Shown: positions 25,278 to 34,696, counted from the first letter of the stretch. The stretch is DNA of 64,000 nucleotides from Hyphomicrobiales bacterium (GCA_013911975.1 JACESF010000009.1:1-64000); one strand, 5' to 3'. Notes: generated by a model not told the origin, from the letters alone. Numbers and translations: made by a program.

Positions 25278-28200
25278 ATGCTTCAAGCCGGGTTCGTCAT
25301 CTCCGTGGCGCTCGCCTATATCGGCTTCCTGTTCGCCGTGGCGAGCTTCGGGGGCCGGGTGCGCAAGAGCGCGCCCGCAGGCGCACCGCGCCCGCTCATC
25401 TATTCCCTGTCGCTCGCGGTCTATTGCACCTCCTGGACCTTCTTCGGCTCGGTGGGCCTCGCCACCACCCAGGGGTTCGACTTCCTCACCATCTATATCG
25501 GCCCGATCCTGGTGATCGGCGCGGCGACGCCGCTGCTCATGCGCATCGTGCAGCTCGCCAAGGCGCACAACATCACCTCCATCGCCGACTTCCTCGCCGC
25601 CCGCTACGGCAAGCACCAGGGCATCGCGGCTTTGGTGACGGTGGTCGCCATCGTCGGCTCCATTCCCTACATCTCGCTCCAGCTCAAGGCGGTCTCCTCC
25701 TCGCTCCTGGCGGTGATGGGGCATCTGGGCTCGGACCCGCTGCCCGGCTCCATCGGCGCGGACCTCGCGCTGTTCGTGGCCTTCGCCATGGCCGCCTTCG
25801 CGGTGCTGTTCGGCACCCGCCACACCGACGCCACCGAGCACCAGGAAGGCCTGATGCTGGCGGTGGCCACCGAATCCATCGTCAAGCTCGTAACCTTCCT
25901 GGCGGTGGGTTTCTTCGTCACCTTCCTGCTGTTCGACGGCTTCGGCCCGCTGCTGGAGGCGGCCCAGCAGACCGGCGTCATCGCCCCGTTCGAGCGCGGC
26001 GTGTCGCTGGAGAACTGGGTGACCATGACGGTGCTCTCCGCCGGGGCCTTCCTTCTTCTGCCGCGCCAGTTCCACGTGGCGGTGGTGGAGAACCGGGGCG
26101 ACGCGGAGATCCGCCGGGCCCGCTGGCTGTTCCCGCTCTATCTCGTGCTCATCAACCTGTTCGTGGTGCCTGTCGCCCTGGCGGGCATGGTGATGTTCCC
26201 GCTCCAGACCGTGGACCGGGACGTATTCGTGCTGGCGGTGCCGCTGGTGGCGGGGGCGGAGCATTTGGCCCTGCTCGCCTTCGTGGGCGGCCTGTCCGCG
26301 GCCACCGCCATGGTGATCGTGGAGACGGTGGCGCTCGCCATCATGATCTCCAACGATTTGGTGATGCCCATCATCCTGCGGCGGCGTGCGGCGCGGGGCG
26401 AGAATTACCAGCGGCCCCACGACATGGCCGGCGTGCTGCTGTTCGTGCGCCGGGCGGCCATCTTCTTCATCCTGTTCCTCACCTATCTCTATTACCGCAC
26501 CACCGGCGACGTGCAGCTTGCCCAGATCGGCCTGCTCTCCTTCGCCGCCATCGCGCAGGTGGGCCCCGCCTTCGCCGCCGGCCTGATCTGGCGGCGGGCC
26601 ACGGCGCGCGGGGCCATCACCGGCATCCTGGTGGGCATCCTGGTGTGGGCCTACACGCTGCTCCTGCCGACCCTCGCCGATGCCGGGCTCGTGCCCACCC
26701 ACATCGTGGAGCAGGGGCCGTTCGGCATCGCGCTGCTGCGGCCGGGCCACCTGTTCGGGCTCGCCGCGAGCCAGCTCGCCCACGGCGTCGCCTGGAGCCT
26801 GGGGCTCAACACGCTACTTCTGGTGGTGGTGTCGTTCCTCACCCGGCCCACCTCCATCGAGCAGGTGCAGGCGGGCCTGTTCATCCCGACGCCGGCGGTC
26901 ACGCCCCGCCCGCCCTTCCGCCGCTGGCGCTCGGCGGTGACGGTGGACGAGCTGATCACCACGGTGGCCCGCTATCTCGGCGACCAGCGCACCCGCTCCG
27001 CCTTCGCCGCCTTTGCCGCCGACCGCGGCCTGCGGCTGGACCCGCGCCACGAGGCGGATGCGCAACTGGTGCGCTATGCCGAGCATCTGCTCGCCTCGGC
27101 CATCGGCGCGGCCTCCTCGCGGCTCGTCCTCTCGCTGCTGCTACGCAAGCGCACCGTCTCCACCAAGGCCGCGCTGCGGCTGCTGGACGACGCCTCCGCC
27201 GCCATCCAGTACAACCGCGAACTGCTCCAGACCGCCATCGACCATGTGGGGCAGGGCATCGCGGTGTTCGACCGCGAGCTTCACCTCGTGTGCTGGAACC
27301 GCCGGTTCGGCGAGATGCTGGACCTGCCGCCGGAATGCTATGCGGTGGGCGTGCCGCTGGAGGAGATCCTGCGGGGCGCCCAGGCGGAGCCCGAGGACGG
27401 GCCCGCCGATTTCGACGCGCGCGTCGCCCGCTACGCGGTCGGCGGCACCGGGTGCCAGGAGCGCCTGCGCCACGAGGAGAGCACCATCGAGGCGCGCTCC
27501 GACCCCCTGCCGGACGGCGGCATCGTCGTGACCTTCACGGACGTCTCCGCCTCGGTGAATGCCGAGATGGCGCTGGAACGGGCCAACGAGACCCTGGAGC
27601 GGCGCGTGCGCGAGCGCACGGACGAACTGGAGCGCCTCAACCAGGCGCTGGAGCGCGCCCGCACGGCGGCCGACGAAGCCAATGTCTCCAAGACGCGCTT
27701 CCTCGCGGCGGCGAGCCACGACATCCTCCAGCCGCTCAACGCCGCGCGGCTCTATGTGACGAGCCTCGTGGAGCGCACCCAGGCCTCCGAGCAGGCGCGG
27801 CTCGCCACCAATATCGATTCCTCCCTGGAGGCGGTGGAGGAGATCCTGTCCGCGCTCCTGGACATCTCGCGCCTCGACGGCGGCGTGCTGCGCCCGGAGA
27901 TCGCGCCGTTCCGCATCAATGACGTGCTCAAGCAGCTGGAAACCGAGTTCGCGCCGCTGGCGGCCGAGAAGAAGCTGGAGCTGACCTTCGTCCCGTGCGC
28001 GCTGGCGGTGCGCTCCGACCGCCGCCTGCTGCGCCGCCTGCTCCAGAATCTCATTTCCAACGCCATCAAGTACACGCCTTCCGGCCGGGTCCTGGTGGGG
28101 TGCCGGCGACGGCGGGGCAAGCTGCGGGTGGAGGTGATCGACACCGGCATGGGCATCCCCCGTTCCAAGCACAAGCTGGTGTTCCAGGAATTCCAGCGCC

Positions 28201-28784
28201 TGGACCAAGGCGCGCGGGAGGCTCGCGGGCTCGGGCTCGGCCTGTCCATCGTGGAGCGCATCGCCCGCGTGCTGGAGCACCCGGTGTCCATCCGCTCGGC
28301 GCCGGGCAAGGGGTCGAGCTTCGTGGTGGAGCTGCCGGTGGCGGTGGCCCTGCCGGAAGCCGCCGTTCCGTTGCCCGGCGCGGGCACCGCCTCGGCGCCG
28401 CTGGAAGGGCTCGTGATCCTCGCCATCGACAACGAGGCCGCCATTCTCGACGGCATGGAGATGCTGCTGACCGGCTGGGGCTGCCGGGTCATCAAGGCGC
28501 AGGACCCCGCCAGCGCCATGCGGGAGGTGCGGGCCTCGAAGCTCAAGCCAGACGTGATCCTCGCCGACTATCACCTGGATGCCGGGCATGGCATCGAGGC
28601 CGTGGCGGGCCTGCGCTGGAAGCTCGGCGCGCTGCCGGCGGTGCTCATCACCGCCGATCGCACGCGAAAGGTGCGTGATGCCGCCCGGGCGGCGGACATG
28701 GAAGTCCTCCACAAGCCGCTGAAGCCCGCCGCGCTGCGCGCGCTCCTTGCCCAGCGCCGGATTTCCCGCCCTGCGGCGGAGTAA
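25278..28784 (+). CDS. SLC5 transporter-fused hybrid histidine kinase/response regulator
   Basis: This 1168-aa membrane sensor has an N-terminal half (about 1-530) that is a sodium/solute symporter domain with 12-13 helices (FIISVALAYIGFLFAVASF-like first helix; ITSIADFLAARYGKHQGIAA). A STAC-like linker follows, then a PAS-type domain near 640-740 (HVGQGIAVFDRELHLVCWNR) and a coiled coil. A HisKA domain has phospho-acceptor His814 (AAASHDILQPLN). An HATPase domain has NLISNAIKYTP, DTGMGIP and GLGLGLSIV, and a receiver domain has phospho-acceptor Asp1097 (DVILADYH). The layout matches CbrA/NahK-ErcS-type kinases. It lies 80 bases after the allantoate hydrolase gene. No DNA-binding partner regulator is adjacent. 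The sensed or transported ligand is unknown. Confidence 0.93.
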   Translation: MLQAGFVISVALAYIGFLFAVASFGGRVRKSAPAGAPRPLIYSLSLAVYCTSWTFFGSVGLATTQGFDFLTIYIGPILVIGAATPLLMRIVQLAKAHNITSIADFLAARYGKHQGIAALVTVVAIVGSIPYISLQLKAVSSSLLAVMGHLGSDPLPGSIGADLALFVAFAMAAFAVLFGTRHTDATEHQEGLMLAVATESIVKLVTFLAVGFFVTFLLFDGFGPLLEAAQQTGVIAPFERGVSLENWVTMTVLSAGAFLLLPRQFHVAVVENRGDAEIRRARWLFPLYLVLINLFVVPVALAGMVMFPLQTVDRDVFVLAVPLVAGAEHLALLAFVGGLSAATAMVIVETVALAIMISNDLVMPIILRRRAARGENYQRPHDMAGVLLFVRRAAIFFILFLTYLYYRTTGDVQLAQIGLLSFAAIAQVGPAFAAGLIWRRATARGAITGILVGILVWAYTLLLPTLADAGLVPTHIVEQGPFGIALLRPGHLFGLAASQLAHGVAWSLGLNTLLLVVVSFLTRPTSIEQVQAGLFIPTPAVTPRPPFRRWRSAVTVDELITTVARYLGDQRTRSAFAAFAADRGLRLDPRHEADAQLVRYAEHLLASAIGAASSRLVLSLLLRKRTVSTKAALRLLDDASAAIQYNRELLQTAIDHVGQGIAVFDRELHLVCWNRRFGEMLDLPPECYAVGVPLEEILRGAQAEPEDGPADFDARVARYAVGGTGCQERLRHEESTIEARSDPLPDGGIVVTFTDVSASVNAEMALERANETLERRVRERTDELERLNQALERARTAADEANVSKTRFLAAASHDILQPLNAARLYVTSLVERTQASEQARLATNIDSSLEAVEEILSALLDISRLDGGVLRPEIAPFRINDVLKQLETEFAPLAAEKKLELTFVPCALAVRSDRRLLRRLLQNLISNAIKYTPSGRVLVGCRRRRGKLRVEVIDTGMGIPRSKHKLVFQEFQRLDQGAREARGLGLGLSIVERIARVLEHPVSIRSAPGKGSSFVVELPVAVALPEAAVPLPGAGTASAPLEGLVILAIDNEAAILDGMEMLLTGWGCRVIKAQDPASAMREVRASKLKPDVILADYHLDAGHGIEAVAGLRWKLGALPAVLITADRTRKVRDAARAADMEVLHKPLKPAALRALLAQRRISRPAAE

Positions 28785-29093
28785 AGTCCACAGGCGTGGC
28801 CCGCGCGCAACGTTCGCGCGCAATGCTTTGTCGCATTTAAAATTCCATTATTTATCAATGGATTGCGATGATGTGTGACGGTCCCGCGATGCCGAATGTG
28901 ACCGGCCCCGCTTGAGCCTCGGGATAATCCCGGTTCGTCCTCATACATGCCAAATAATCGCCCTGATCTGCCGCGAGCCTTCGGGTGTCCGGTTCAGGGG
29001 CGTTTGTGCTTTCTTATGTGATGAGAAAGTAGAACGCCTCCAGGCGGGCGCCTTGGAAGTGTAAACACTTCATTAACCCTATCGGAGGCCGAC
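28785..29093. other. 309-base intergenic region, AT-rich patch and hairpins
   Basis: No gene was found here. A GC hairpin (CGCGCG arms 28802-28807 and 28815-28820, loop CAACGTT) follows the kinase stop but lacks a T-run. An unusually AT-rich stretch at 28832-28868 may hold a promoter. The perfect inverted repeat AAGTGT-AA-ACACTT spans 29057-29070, and GGAGG near 29083 serves the small gene at 29094. Confidence 0.6.
29057..29070. promoter_or_regulatory. Short inverted repeat upstream of small gene
   Basis: AAGTGT and ACACTT form a perfect six-base inverted repeat around AA, 24 bases before the start of the 67-aa gene. It could be an operator or a short stem in the 5' leader. No matching regulator is nearby. 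Confidence 0.3.
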
Positions 29094-29297
29094 ATGACAT
29101 TTACGATCAATGTTCCGGTGTTTCCGATGCGGAAGGAAATCGAGGCCCGTCGCGACAAGATCTTCGGCGCCTCGGCCGGAAATCTGGGCCCGCGCCGCCG
29201 CTCCCGCGACGCGGAGGGCTTCGTGGAGCTGGAACTGCTCCCCCTTGAGCAACTGGACCGGGTGAAGACCACCCGCCAGCGCCGCCGCAACGGCTAG
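29094..29297 (+). CDS. Small basic hypothetical protein, 67 aa
   Basis: I do not recognise this protein. It starts MTFTINVPVFPMRKEIEARR after a GGAGG Shine-Dalgarno sequence and ends RVKTTRQRRRNG. It is rich in Arg and Lys at both the centre (NLGPRRRSRDAEG) and the C-terminus, with an acidic patch between them (FVELELLPLEQLD). There is no membrane segment and no Cys. The good ribosome-binding site, its own leader with an inverted repeat, and the stand-alone position favour a real small protein. RNA or DNA binding is only a guess from charge. Confidence 0.55.
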   Translation: MTFTINVPVFPMRKEIEARRDKIFGASAGNLGPRRRSRDAEGFVELELLPLEQLDRVKTTRQRRRNG

Positions 29298-29302
29298 AGC
29301 CC

Positions 29303-29330
29303 GCTCCGATCACAGCGGAACGCGCTCCAG
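29303..29330. repeat. Rhizobial-type intergenic palindrome
   Basis: The stretch CGCTCCG...CGGAACG after the small gene forms a seven-base stem with one mismatch. It is followed by the GCGCTCCAGAGC sequence that I associate with dispersed intergenic palindromes in Hyphomicrobiales. It may also help end transcription of the small gene. Confidence 0.35.
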
Positions 29331-29419
29331 AGCGGTCCGTTCGTGCACTGGGGGAAGGCCGCATGGCATCCCCCGGCGCGATCCGGTAAGGTTCCGCCGC
29401 ACTGCCGAACGGAGCCGCG

Positions 29420-30190
29420 ATGCCTGAGGATTTCACCCCGACGCCCGACACCCATTTCGGCTATCGCACCGTTCCCCTCACCGAGAAGCAGGGGCTGGTG
29501 GACGACGTGTTCCACAAGGTGGCGCGGCGCTATGACATCATGAACGACCTGATGTCGGCCGGGATGCACCGGGTGTGGAAGGACGCGCTGGTCTCCAAGG
29601 TGCGTCCGCCCCAGGGAGATCGGCCCTTCCGGCATCTGGATCTGGCGGGCGGAACCGGCGACGTGGCGTTCCGCGTGGTACGCGCGGGCGGGCCGGGCAC
29701 GCGCTCGGTGGTGGCCGACATCAATGTGGAGATGCTGGCGGTGGGCCGCGAGCGCGCCGCCAAGGCCGGGCTCGACGACCGCGTGGAATTCGCCGAGGCC
29801 AATGCGGAGGAACTGCCCTTCGCCGATTGCAGCTTCGATGTCGCCACCATCGCCTTCGGCATCCGCAACGTGCCGCGCATCCCGCTGGCGCTGAAGGAGA
29901 TGCGCCGCGTGCTGAAGCCGGGCGGGCGCGTTCTGGTGCTGGAATTCTCCCAGGTGGACGTGCCGTTCCTCGACAAGCTCTACGAGGCCTATTCCTTCAA
30001 GGTCATCCCGGAACTCGGCCGCCGCGTGGCGGGGGATGGCGAGCCCTACCAGTATCTGGTGGAATCCATCCGCCGCTTTCCCGCCCCCGAGGCCTTCGCG
30101 CGCCTGATGCGCGAGGCGGGCTTCGGCCGGGTCTCCCACACCTCCATGACCGGGAACGTGGTGGCCCTGCATTCCGGTTATCGCATCTGA
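29420..30190 (+). CDS. ubiE: Bifunctional demethylmenaquinone/ubiquinone C-methyltransferase
   Basis: This is a 256-aa SAM-dependent methyltransferase of ubiquinone synthesis that carries out C-methylation of the benzoquinol ring. The N-terminal [20 protein letters not shown] and [20 protein letters not shown] motif is the UbiE family signature. SAM-binding motif I is [14 protein letters not shown]. Later motifs [18 protein letters not shown] and [20 protein letters not shown] also match. [21 protein letters not shown] segment and the C-terminal [16 protein letters not shown] complete the protein. It precedes ubiB, the classic ubiE-ubiB pairing of Alphaproteobacteria. Confidence 0.97.
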   Translation: MPEDFTPTPDTHFGYRTVPLTEKQGLVDDVFHKVARRYDIMNDLMSAGMHRVWKDALVSKVRPPQGDRPFRHLDLAGGTGDVAFRVVRAGGPGTRSVVADINVEMLAVGRERAAKAGLDDRVEFAEANAEELPFADCSFDVATIAFGIRNVPRIPLALKEMRRVLKPGGRVLVLEFSQVDVPFLDKLYEAYSFKVIPELGRRVAGDGEPYQYLVESIRRFPAPEAFARLMREAGFGRVSHTSMTGNVVALHSGYRI

Positions 30191-30269
30191 CGGCGCGTCC
30201 GGCGCCTCCAAAGCCTTTTCCCGCATGTCCCGCGCAGCCGCGCGCGGCGTGCCCTGATGGACGGTTCGC

Positions 30270-31835
30270 GTGATTCTTCTCGTCGCCGATTTCGCCCGCC
30301 TCGTCCGCGCCGGCTACGTGCTGGCGCGCGAGGGCGTGCTCAGCCTCGTATCCCCCGCCGCCGCGCCGCCGCCGGCCCGCCCTTTGCTGCGCGTCGCCCG
30401 CCTCATTGCGCGGCCGGACGCGGGCACGCGGGCGGCGCGCCTTTCGGCGGCCCTGGGACGGCTCGGGCCGTCCTACATCAAGCTCGGCCAGTTCCTCGCC
30501 ACCCGCCCGGACGTGGTGGGCGCCTCCGTGGCGCGTGACCTCGAAGTGCTCCAGGACCGCATGCCGCCGTTCGGCCAGGACGTGGCAGAGGCGACCGTGG
30601 CGGAAGGGCTCGACCGGCCGCTCTCCGAAGCTTTCTCCTATTTCGGTCCGGCGGTGGCCGCCGCCTCCATCGCCGAGGTGCATCAGGCCCATGTGCGGGA
30701 CGCGGATGGCACGCGGCTCGTGGCCGTGAAGGTGCTGCGTCCGGACATCACCCATCGCTTCACGTCCGACATGGCGAGCTTCCGCCGCGTCGCCGCCTTC
30801 GCGGAGAAGATGTTCCCCGAAGCGCGCCGCCTGCGCCTGGAAGCGGTGGTGGACACCCTGGCGCGCTCCGTCTCCATGGAGATGGACCTGCGCCTGGAGG
30901 CCGCCGCCTATGCGGAGCTGAAGGAGAACACCAGCAACGACGTGGAGACCTATGTCCCGAGCGTGGACTGGGACCGCTCGGGCCGCGAGGTGCTCACCAC
31001 CGAATGGATCGACGGCATCAAGCTCTCCGACCGGGCGGCGCTGGAGGCGGCGGGCCATGACACGAAGGCGCTGGCGCGCATCGTCATGCAATCCTTCCTG
31101 CGCCAGGCCATGCGCGACGGCTTCTTCCATGCCGACATGCATCCGGGCAACCTGTTCGTGGACGCCCAGGGCCGCCTCGTGGTGGTGGATTGCGGCATCA
31201 TGGGGCGGCTCGGCATTCCCGAGCGGCGCTTCCTGGCGGAAATCCTCTACGGCTTCATCACCCGCAACTGGCGGCGCACGGCGCAGGTGCATTTCGATGC
31301 GGGCTACGTGCCCATGCACCATTCGGTGGAGGATTTCTCCCTCGCCATCCGCGCCATCGGCGAGCCGATCCATTCGCGCAGCGCCGAGCAGATCTCCATG
31401 GCGAAGCTGCTCTCGCTGCTGCTGGAAGTGACCGCCCTGTTCGACATGAAGACGCGGCCCGAGCTGCTGCTGCTCCAGAAGACCATGGTGGTGGTGGAAG
31501 GCGTCGCGCGCTCGCTCGACCCGCAGCTCAACATGTGGACCACGGCGGCGCCCGTGGTGGAGGACTGGATCGCCCGCAATCTCGGCCCCGCCGGACGCCT
31601 GCAGGAAGCGGGCGCGGGCCTCGGCGAGGTGGGCCATTTCATCTCCGACGTGCCCGCCCTTCTCACCCGCGCGGGCCGGGTGGTGACGCAATTGGACGAG
31701 GCGACGCGGGACGGCCTCAAGCTCTCGCCCTCCACTCTGGAAGGCATCGGCCGCGCGGAGGCCCGCCGCGCCTTCTGGGGCAATGCGGCGCTGTGGGTGA
31801 TCGCGGCGGCGTTGCTGCTGCTGGCGCTGAAATAG
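30270..31835 (+). CDS. ubiB: UbiB-family protein kinase-like ubiquinone biosynthesis protein
   Basis: This is a 521-aa atypical kinase-like ATPase needed for ubiquinone production. It is initiated at GTG 30270, because the protein then begins ILLVADFARLVRAGYVLARE, the normal UbiB N-terminus; an ATG at 30257 is in another frame. The KxGQ motif is in GPSYIKLGQFLATRPDVVG, the ATP-binding Lys in LVAVKVLRPDI, and the catalytic loop is FFHADMHPGNLFVDAQG followed by VVVDCGIMG. Two C-terminal hydrophobic segments (NAALWVIAAALLLLALK at the very end) anchor it in the membrane, as in E. coli UbiB. Confidence 0.95.
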   Translation: MILLVADFARLVRAGYVLAREGVLSLVSPAAAPPPARPLLRVARLIARPDAGTRAARLSAALGRLGPSYIKLGQFLATRPDVVGASVARDLEVLQDRMPPFGQDVAEATVAEGLDRPLSEAFSYFGPAVAAASIAEVHQAHVRDADGTRLVAVKVLRPDITHRFTSDMASFRRVAAFAEKMFPEARRLRLEAVVDTLARSVSMEMDLRLEAAAYAELKENTSNDVETYVPSVDWDRSGREVLTTEWIDGIKLSDRAALEAAGHDTKALARIVMQSFLRQAMRDGFFHADMHPGNLFVDAQGRLVVVDCGIMGRLGIPERRFLAEILYGFITRNWRRTAQVHFDAGYVPMHHSVEDFSLAIRAIGEPIHSRSAEQISMAKLLSLLLEVTALFDMKTRPELLLLQKTMVVVEGVARSLDPQLNMWTTAAPVVEDWIARNLGPAGRLQEAGAGLGEVGHFISDVPALLTRAGRVVTQLDEATRDGLKLSPSTLEGIGRAEARRAFWGNAALWVIAAALLLLALK

Positions 31836-31847
31836 GCGCGCGGCGGC

Positions 31848-32294
31848 ATGGGCGAGGGCCTGCGCATCCGCGACATCACCCAGGGCGACGAAGCGGCGTG
31901 GCGCGACCTCTGGGCGGGCTATTGCGCCTTCTATGACACGCAGGTCTCCCCCGCCGTCACGGCCCGCACCTTCGCGCGCATGCTGGACCCGGCCGCGCCG
32001 CTGTTCGGCCGCGTGGCGGAATTGGATGGGCGCGTGGTGGGCTTCGCCATCTGCGTCCTCCATGACGGCACCTGGGTGGACGCGCCCATCTGCTACCTGG
32101 AAGACCTGTTCGTGGCGCCGGACTGCCGGGGCGCGGGCATCGGGCGGGCGCTGGTGGAGGACCTGATCGCCCTCGGCCGCGCGGCGGGATGGTCGCGGCT
32201 CTACTGGCACACGCGCACCGACAATCCGGCGCGCCGCCTCTACGACCTGTTCACTCCGGCGGACGATTTCGTGCGGTATCTGATCCGGCTTTAG
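31848..32294 (+). CDS. GNAT family N-acetyltransferase
   Basis: This 148-aa GNAT-fold acyltransferase has the acetyl-CoA pyrophosphate-binding loop CRGAGIGRALVEDLI (Q/R-x-x-G-x-G/A pattern) after the YLEDLFVAPD strand. The N-terminus LRIRDITQGDEAAWRDLWAG is typical of the family, and a SRLYWHTRTDNPARRLYDLF segment matches the C-terminal motif. The acceptor is unknown; this subgroup includes many small-molecule acetylases. It starts 12 bases after ubiB, so it is probably co-transcribed with ubiE-ubiB, though no functional tie is evident. Confidence 0.88.
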   Translation: MGEGLRIRDITQGDEAAWRDLWAGYCAFYDTQVSPAVTARTFARMLDPAAPLFGRVAELDGRVVGFAICVLHDGTWVDAPICYLEDLFVAPDCRGAGIGRALVEDLIALGRAAGWSRLYWHTRTDNPARRLYDLFTPADDFVRYLIRL

Positions 32295-32317
32295 GGCGGA
32301 GCGCCCAGTAGGTTCCT

Positions 32318-32445
32318 CCTCCCAACCCTCCCCTGCAAGCGGGAGAGGGCTTTGCGGTGCGCGAAATCGGGCCGCCGCCAAGGGGTTGGAATCCGCGGAC
32401 CAGGATGGAGCGGCCTCTCTCTCCCACCTGCGGGGGAGGGGGCAG
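32318..32445. repeat. Pair of REP-like palindromes in opposite orientation
   Basis: The first palindrome has CCCTCCCCTGC (32326-32336) and GCGGGAGAGGG (32339-32349), with two mismatches. The second lies at 32411-32442 around CTCTCTCCCACCTGCGGGGG. Its reverse complement closely resembles the first copy. Two head-to-head units between GNAT and coaBC match the BIME arrangement of bacterial REP elements. Confidence 0.6.
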
Positions 32446-32539
32446 GGCGGACGACATCCAACTCCGCTCCGTTGGAAACCAACTGCCTTCGCCGTGAAAT
32501 CCTGCTATCCAACCGGCGATCCGCTTGGAGGGAGGGCCC

Positions 32540-33766
32540 ATGCTTCACGAGAGGCGTATTCTGCTCGTCATCGGCGGAGGCATCGCCGCCTATAAGTGCC
32601 TGGACCTCATCCGCAGGCTGAAGGAGCGCGGCGCCACGGTGCGGGTCATCCTCACCGAGGCGGCCAAGCAGTTCGTGACGCCGCTCTCCGTGGGCGCGCT
32701 GTCCGGCGAGCGGGTGTTCAACGACCTGTTCGACCTCACCGCCGAGCATGACATCGGCCATATCCGCCTCTCGCGGGAGGCGGACCTCATCGTGGTGGCC
32801 CCCGCCACCGCCGACCTCATGGCCAAGGCCGCCAACGGCTTTGCCGACGACCTCGCCACCACCGCGCTGCTCGCCACCGACAAGCCGGTTCTCATGGCCC
32901 CGGCCATGAACCCGCGCATGTGGTCGCATCCCGCCACCCGCCGCAACGCCGCGCGCCTGCGCGAGGACGGCGTCGTGTTCGTCGGCCCCAATTCCGGCGC
33001 CATGGCGGAGCGGGGCGAGTTCGGTGAGGGGCGCATGGCGGAGCCCATGGAGATCCTGGCCGCCATCGAGGCGCGGTTCGGCGAGGACACATCCCTGCTG
33101 AAGGGCCGTCGCCTGCTCATCACATCCGGGCCCACCCATGAGCCCATCGATCCCGTGCGCTACATCGCCAACCGCTCCTCCGGCAAGCAGGGCCACGCCA
33201 TCGCGGCTGCGGCTGCCGCTGCGGGCGCCGAGGTGGTGCTGATCTCCGGCCCCGTGGATGTGGCCGATCCGCGCGGGGTGAGGGTGGTGCATGTGGAAAG
33301 CGCCCGCGAGATGCTCGCGGCCGTGGAGGAAGCCCTTCCGGTGGATGCCGCCGTGTTCGCTGCCGCCGTCGCCGACTGGCGGGTGGCCAGCGAAGCGGAT
33401 CAGAAGATCAAGAAGCAGGCCGGGGAGGGGGCGCCGGGCCTCGCCCTTGTGGAAAATCCCGACATCCTCGCTCTGGTGGCGCGCCACCACACCCTGCGCC
33501 CGCGCCTCGTGGTGGGCTTCGCGGCCGAGACGCAGAACGTGGTGGGCAACGCCCGCGCCAAGCGCGAGCGCAAGGGCTGCGACTGGATCGTCGCCAACGA
33601 CGTCTCGCCCGCGACCGGCATCATGGGCGGCGACGTGAACACGGTGCACCTCGTGACCTCGGACGGCGTGGAGGACTGGCCCTCCGCCACCAAGACCGAG
33701 GTGGCCCGCCGCCTCGTGGCCCGCATCGCGGGCGCCATTGCCGGCCCGGCGGGAGATGCCTCGTGA
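32540..33766 (+). CDS. coaBC: Bifunctional phosphopantothenoylcysteine decarboxylase/phosphopantothenate-cysteine ligase
   Basis: This is a 408-aa coenzyme A biosynthesis enzyme. The N-terminal CoaC flavoprotein domain opens [20 protein letters not shown] and includes [20 protein letters not shown] (decarboxylase motif) and [19 protein letters not shown]. The C-terminal CoaB ligase domain starts near residue 190 with [20 protein letters not shown] and [20 protein letters not shown], and carries KIKKQAGEG and [13 protein letters not shown] segments. The start at 32540 is set by a strong GGAGGGA Shine-Dalgarno sequence. It overlaps dut by four bases (GTGA), the usual coaBC-dut coupling. Confidence 0.97.
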   Translation: MLHERRILLVIGGGIAAYKCLDLIRRLKERGATVRVILTEAAKQFVTPLSVGALSGERVFNDLFDLTAEHDIGHIRLSREADLIVVAPATADLMAKAANGFADDLATTALLATDKPVLMAPAMNPRMWSHPATRRNAARLREDGVVFVGPNSGAMAERGEFGEGRMAEPMEILAAIEARFGEDTSLLKGRRLLITSGPTHEPIDPVRYIANRSSGKQGHAIAAAAAAAGAEVVLISGPVDVADPRGVRVVHVESAREMLAAVEEALPVDAAVFAAAVADWRVASEADQKIKKQAGEGAPGLALVENPDILALVARHHTLRPRLVVGFAAETQNVVGNARAKRERKGCDWIVANDVSPATGIMGGDVNTVHLVTSDGVEDWPSATKTEVARRLVARIAGAIAGPAGDAS

Positions 33767-34245
33767 CGACCCGTGAACTGTCCGTCGCCGTGGAGCGGCT
33801 GCCCCATGGGGCCGACCTGCCTTTGCCGGCCTATGCCACCGCCCAGGCCGCCGGCCTCGACCTGATGGCCGCGCTGCCCGCTGACGCCCCGCTGGTGCTG
33901 GCGCCCGGCGCCCGCGCGGCGGTTCCCACGGGCCTCTCCGTGGCGCTGCCGGACGGGTTCGAGGGGCAGGTGCGCCCGCGCTCCGGCCTCGCTCTGAAAT
34001 CCGGCGTCACGGTGCTGAACGCGCCCGGCACGGTGGATGCGGACTATCGCGGGGAGATCAAGGTGATCCTCGTCAATCACGGGGACGCGCCCTTCGAGAT
34101 CACGCGCGGCATGCGTGTCGCGCAACTGGTCGTGGCGCCTGTCACGCGAATAAAGCTGGTGGAAACTGGAAAATTAGAGGAAACTGCACGCGGCGTCGGT
34201 GGATTTGGTTCCACGGGTCTGCACGGCGCGGTCATTTCAGAATAG
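33763..34245 (+). CDS. dut: dUTP diphosphatase
   Basis: This 160-aa trimeric dUTPase hydrolyses dUTP to dUMP and pyrophosphate. It starts at GTG overlapping the coaBC stop. Conserved motifs in order are [11 protein letters not shown] (motif 1), [20 protein letters not shown] (motifs 2 and 3), [27 protein letters not shown] (motif 4) and the C-terminal [11 protein letters not shown] arm (motif 5). Motif 5 has Val where RGxGGFGSTG proteins often have Ser or Ala, which is a minor variation. All catalytic positions appear intact. Confidence 0.96.
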   Translation: MTTRELSVAVERLPHGADLPLPAYATAQAAGLDLMAALPADAPLVLAPGARAAVPTGLSVALPDGFEGQVRPRSGLALKSGVTVLNAPGTVDADYRGEIKVILVNHGDAPFEITRGMRVAQLVVAPVTRIKLVETGKLEETARGVGGFGSTGLHGAVISE

Positions 34246-34255
34246 TCACAGCCAT

Positions 34256-34696
34256 ATGCCGCGTTTATCGGACAAGAGCCTGCTCGCCATTGCCGCCGTC
34301 GTCGATGTCGCCGTTCACGCCCGGGGCACCCCGGTGGCGGCCAAGGCACTGGCAGCCCGCCACAATCTGCCGCCCCGCCGGCTGGAGCCCGTGCTCCAGG
34401 CGCTGGTGCATGCCGGCGTGCTGAAGGGCGTGCGCGGCCCGCGCGGCGGCTATGAACTGGCCCGCGAGCGCCGCCGCGTCACCGTGGCGGAGATCGTCCG
34501 CGTGGTGGAAGGCGCCGACGAGGAGGGCGACATCGTCCTCCCGCCGCTGGTGGCGGAAGTGGTCCGCCCCGCCGTGGCAGCCGCCGAGGACACGTTCGAC
34601 CGGGCGCTGGACACCGTCACCCTGGAAGATCTGTGCCGCGCGGCGGACACCAAGGGGCACGGGTCCGAACACGACCGGATCGACTTCATCATCTGA
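34256..34696 (+). CDS. Rrf2-family transcriptional regulator with one cysteine
   Basis: This 146-aa winged-helix regulator has Rrf2 features: LSDKSLLAIAAVVDVAVHAR, LAARHNLPPRRLEPVLQALV (recognition helix region), a wing in GVLKGVRGPRGGYELARERR and VTVAEIVRVVEGAD. Iron-sulfur members such as IscR and NsrR carry three Cys in the C-terminal loop, but here only one Cys is seen (LEDLCRAAD), so an Fe-S cluster of the usual type is unlikely. The cysteine synthase gene follows 48 bases downstream. By analogy with CymR, another Rrf2 protein that controls cysteine metabolism, this may sense sulfur status; that is inference. Confidence 0.88.
   Translation: MPRLSDKSLLAIAAVVDVAVHARGTPVAAKALAARHNLPPRRLEPVLQALVHAGVLKGVRGPRGGYELARERRRVTVAEIVRVVEGADEEGDIVLPPLVAEVVRPAVAAAEDTFDRALDTVTLEDLCRAADTKGHGSEHDRIDFII

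Noticed and set aside
32352..32621. Short ORFs across the REP-like region
   Set aside because: They span the repeats and overlap the coaBC start out of frame, so they are not credible genes.
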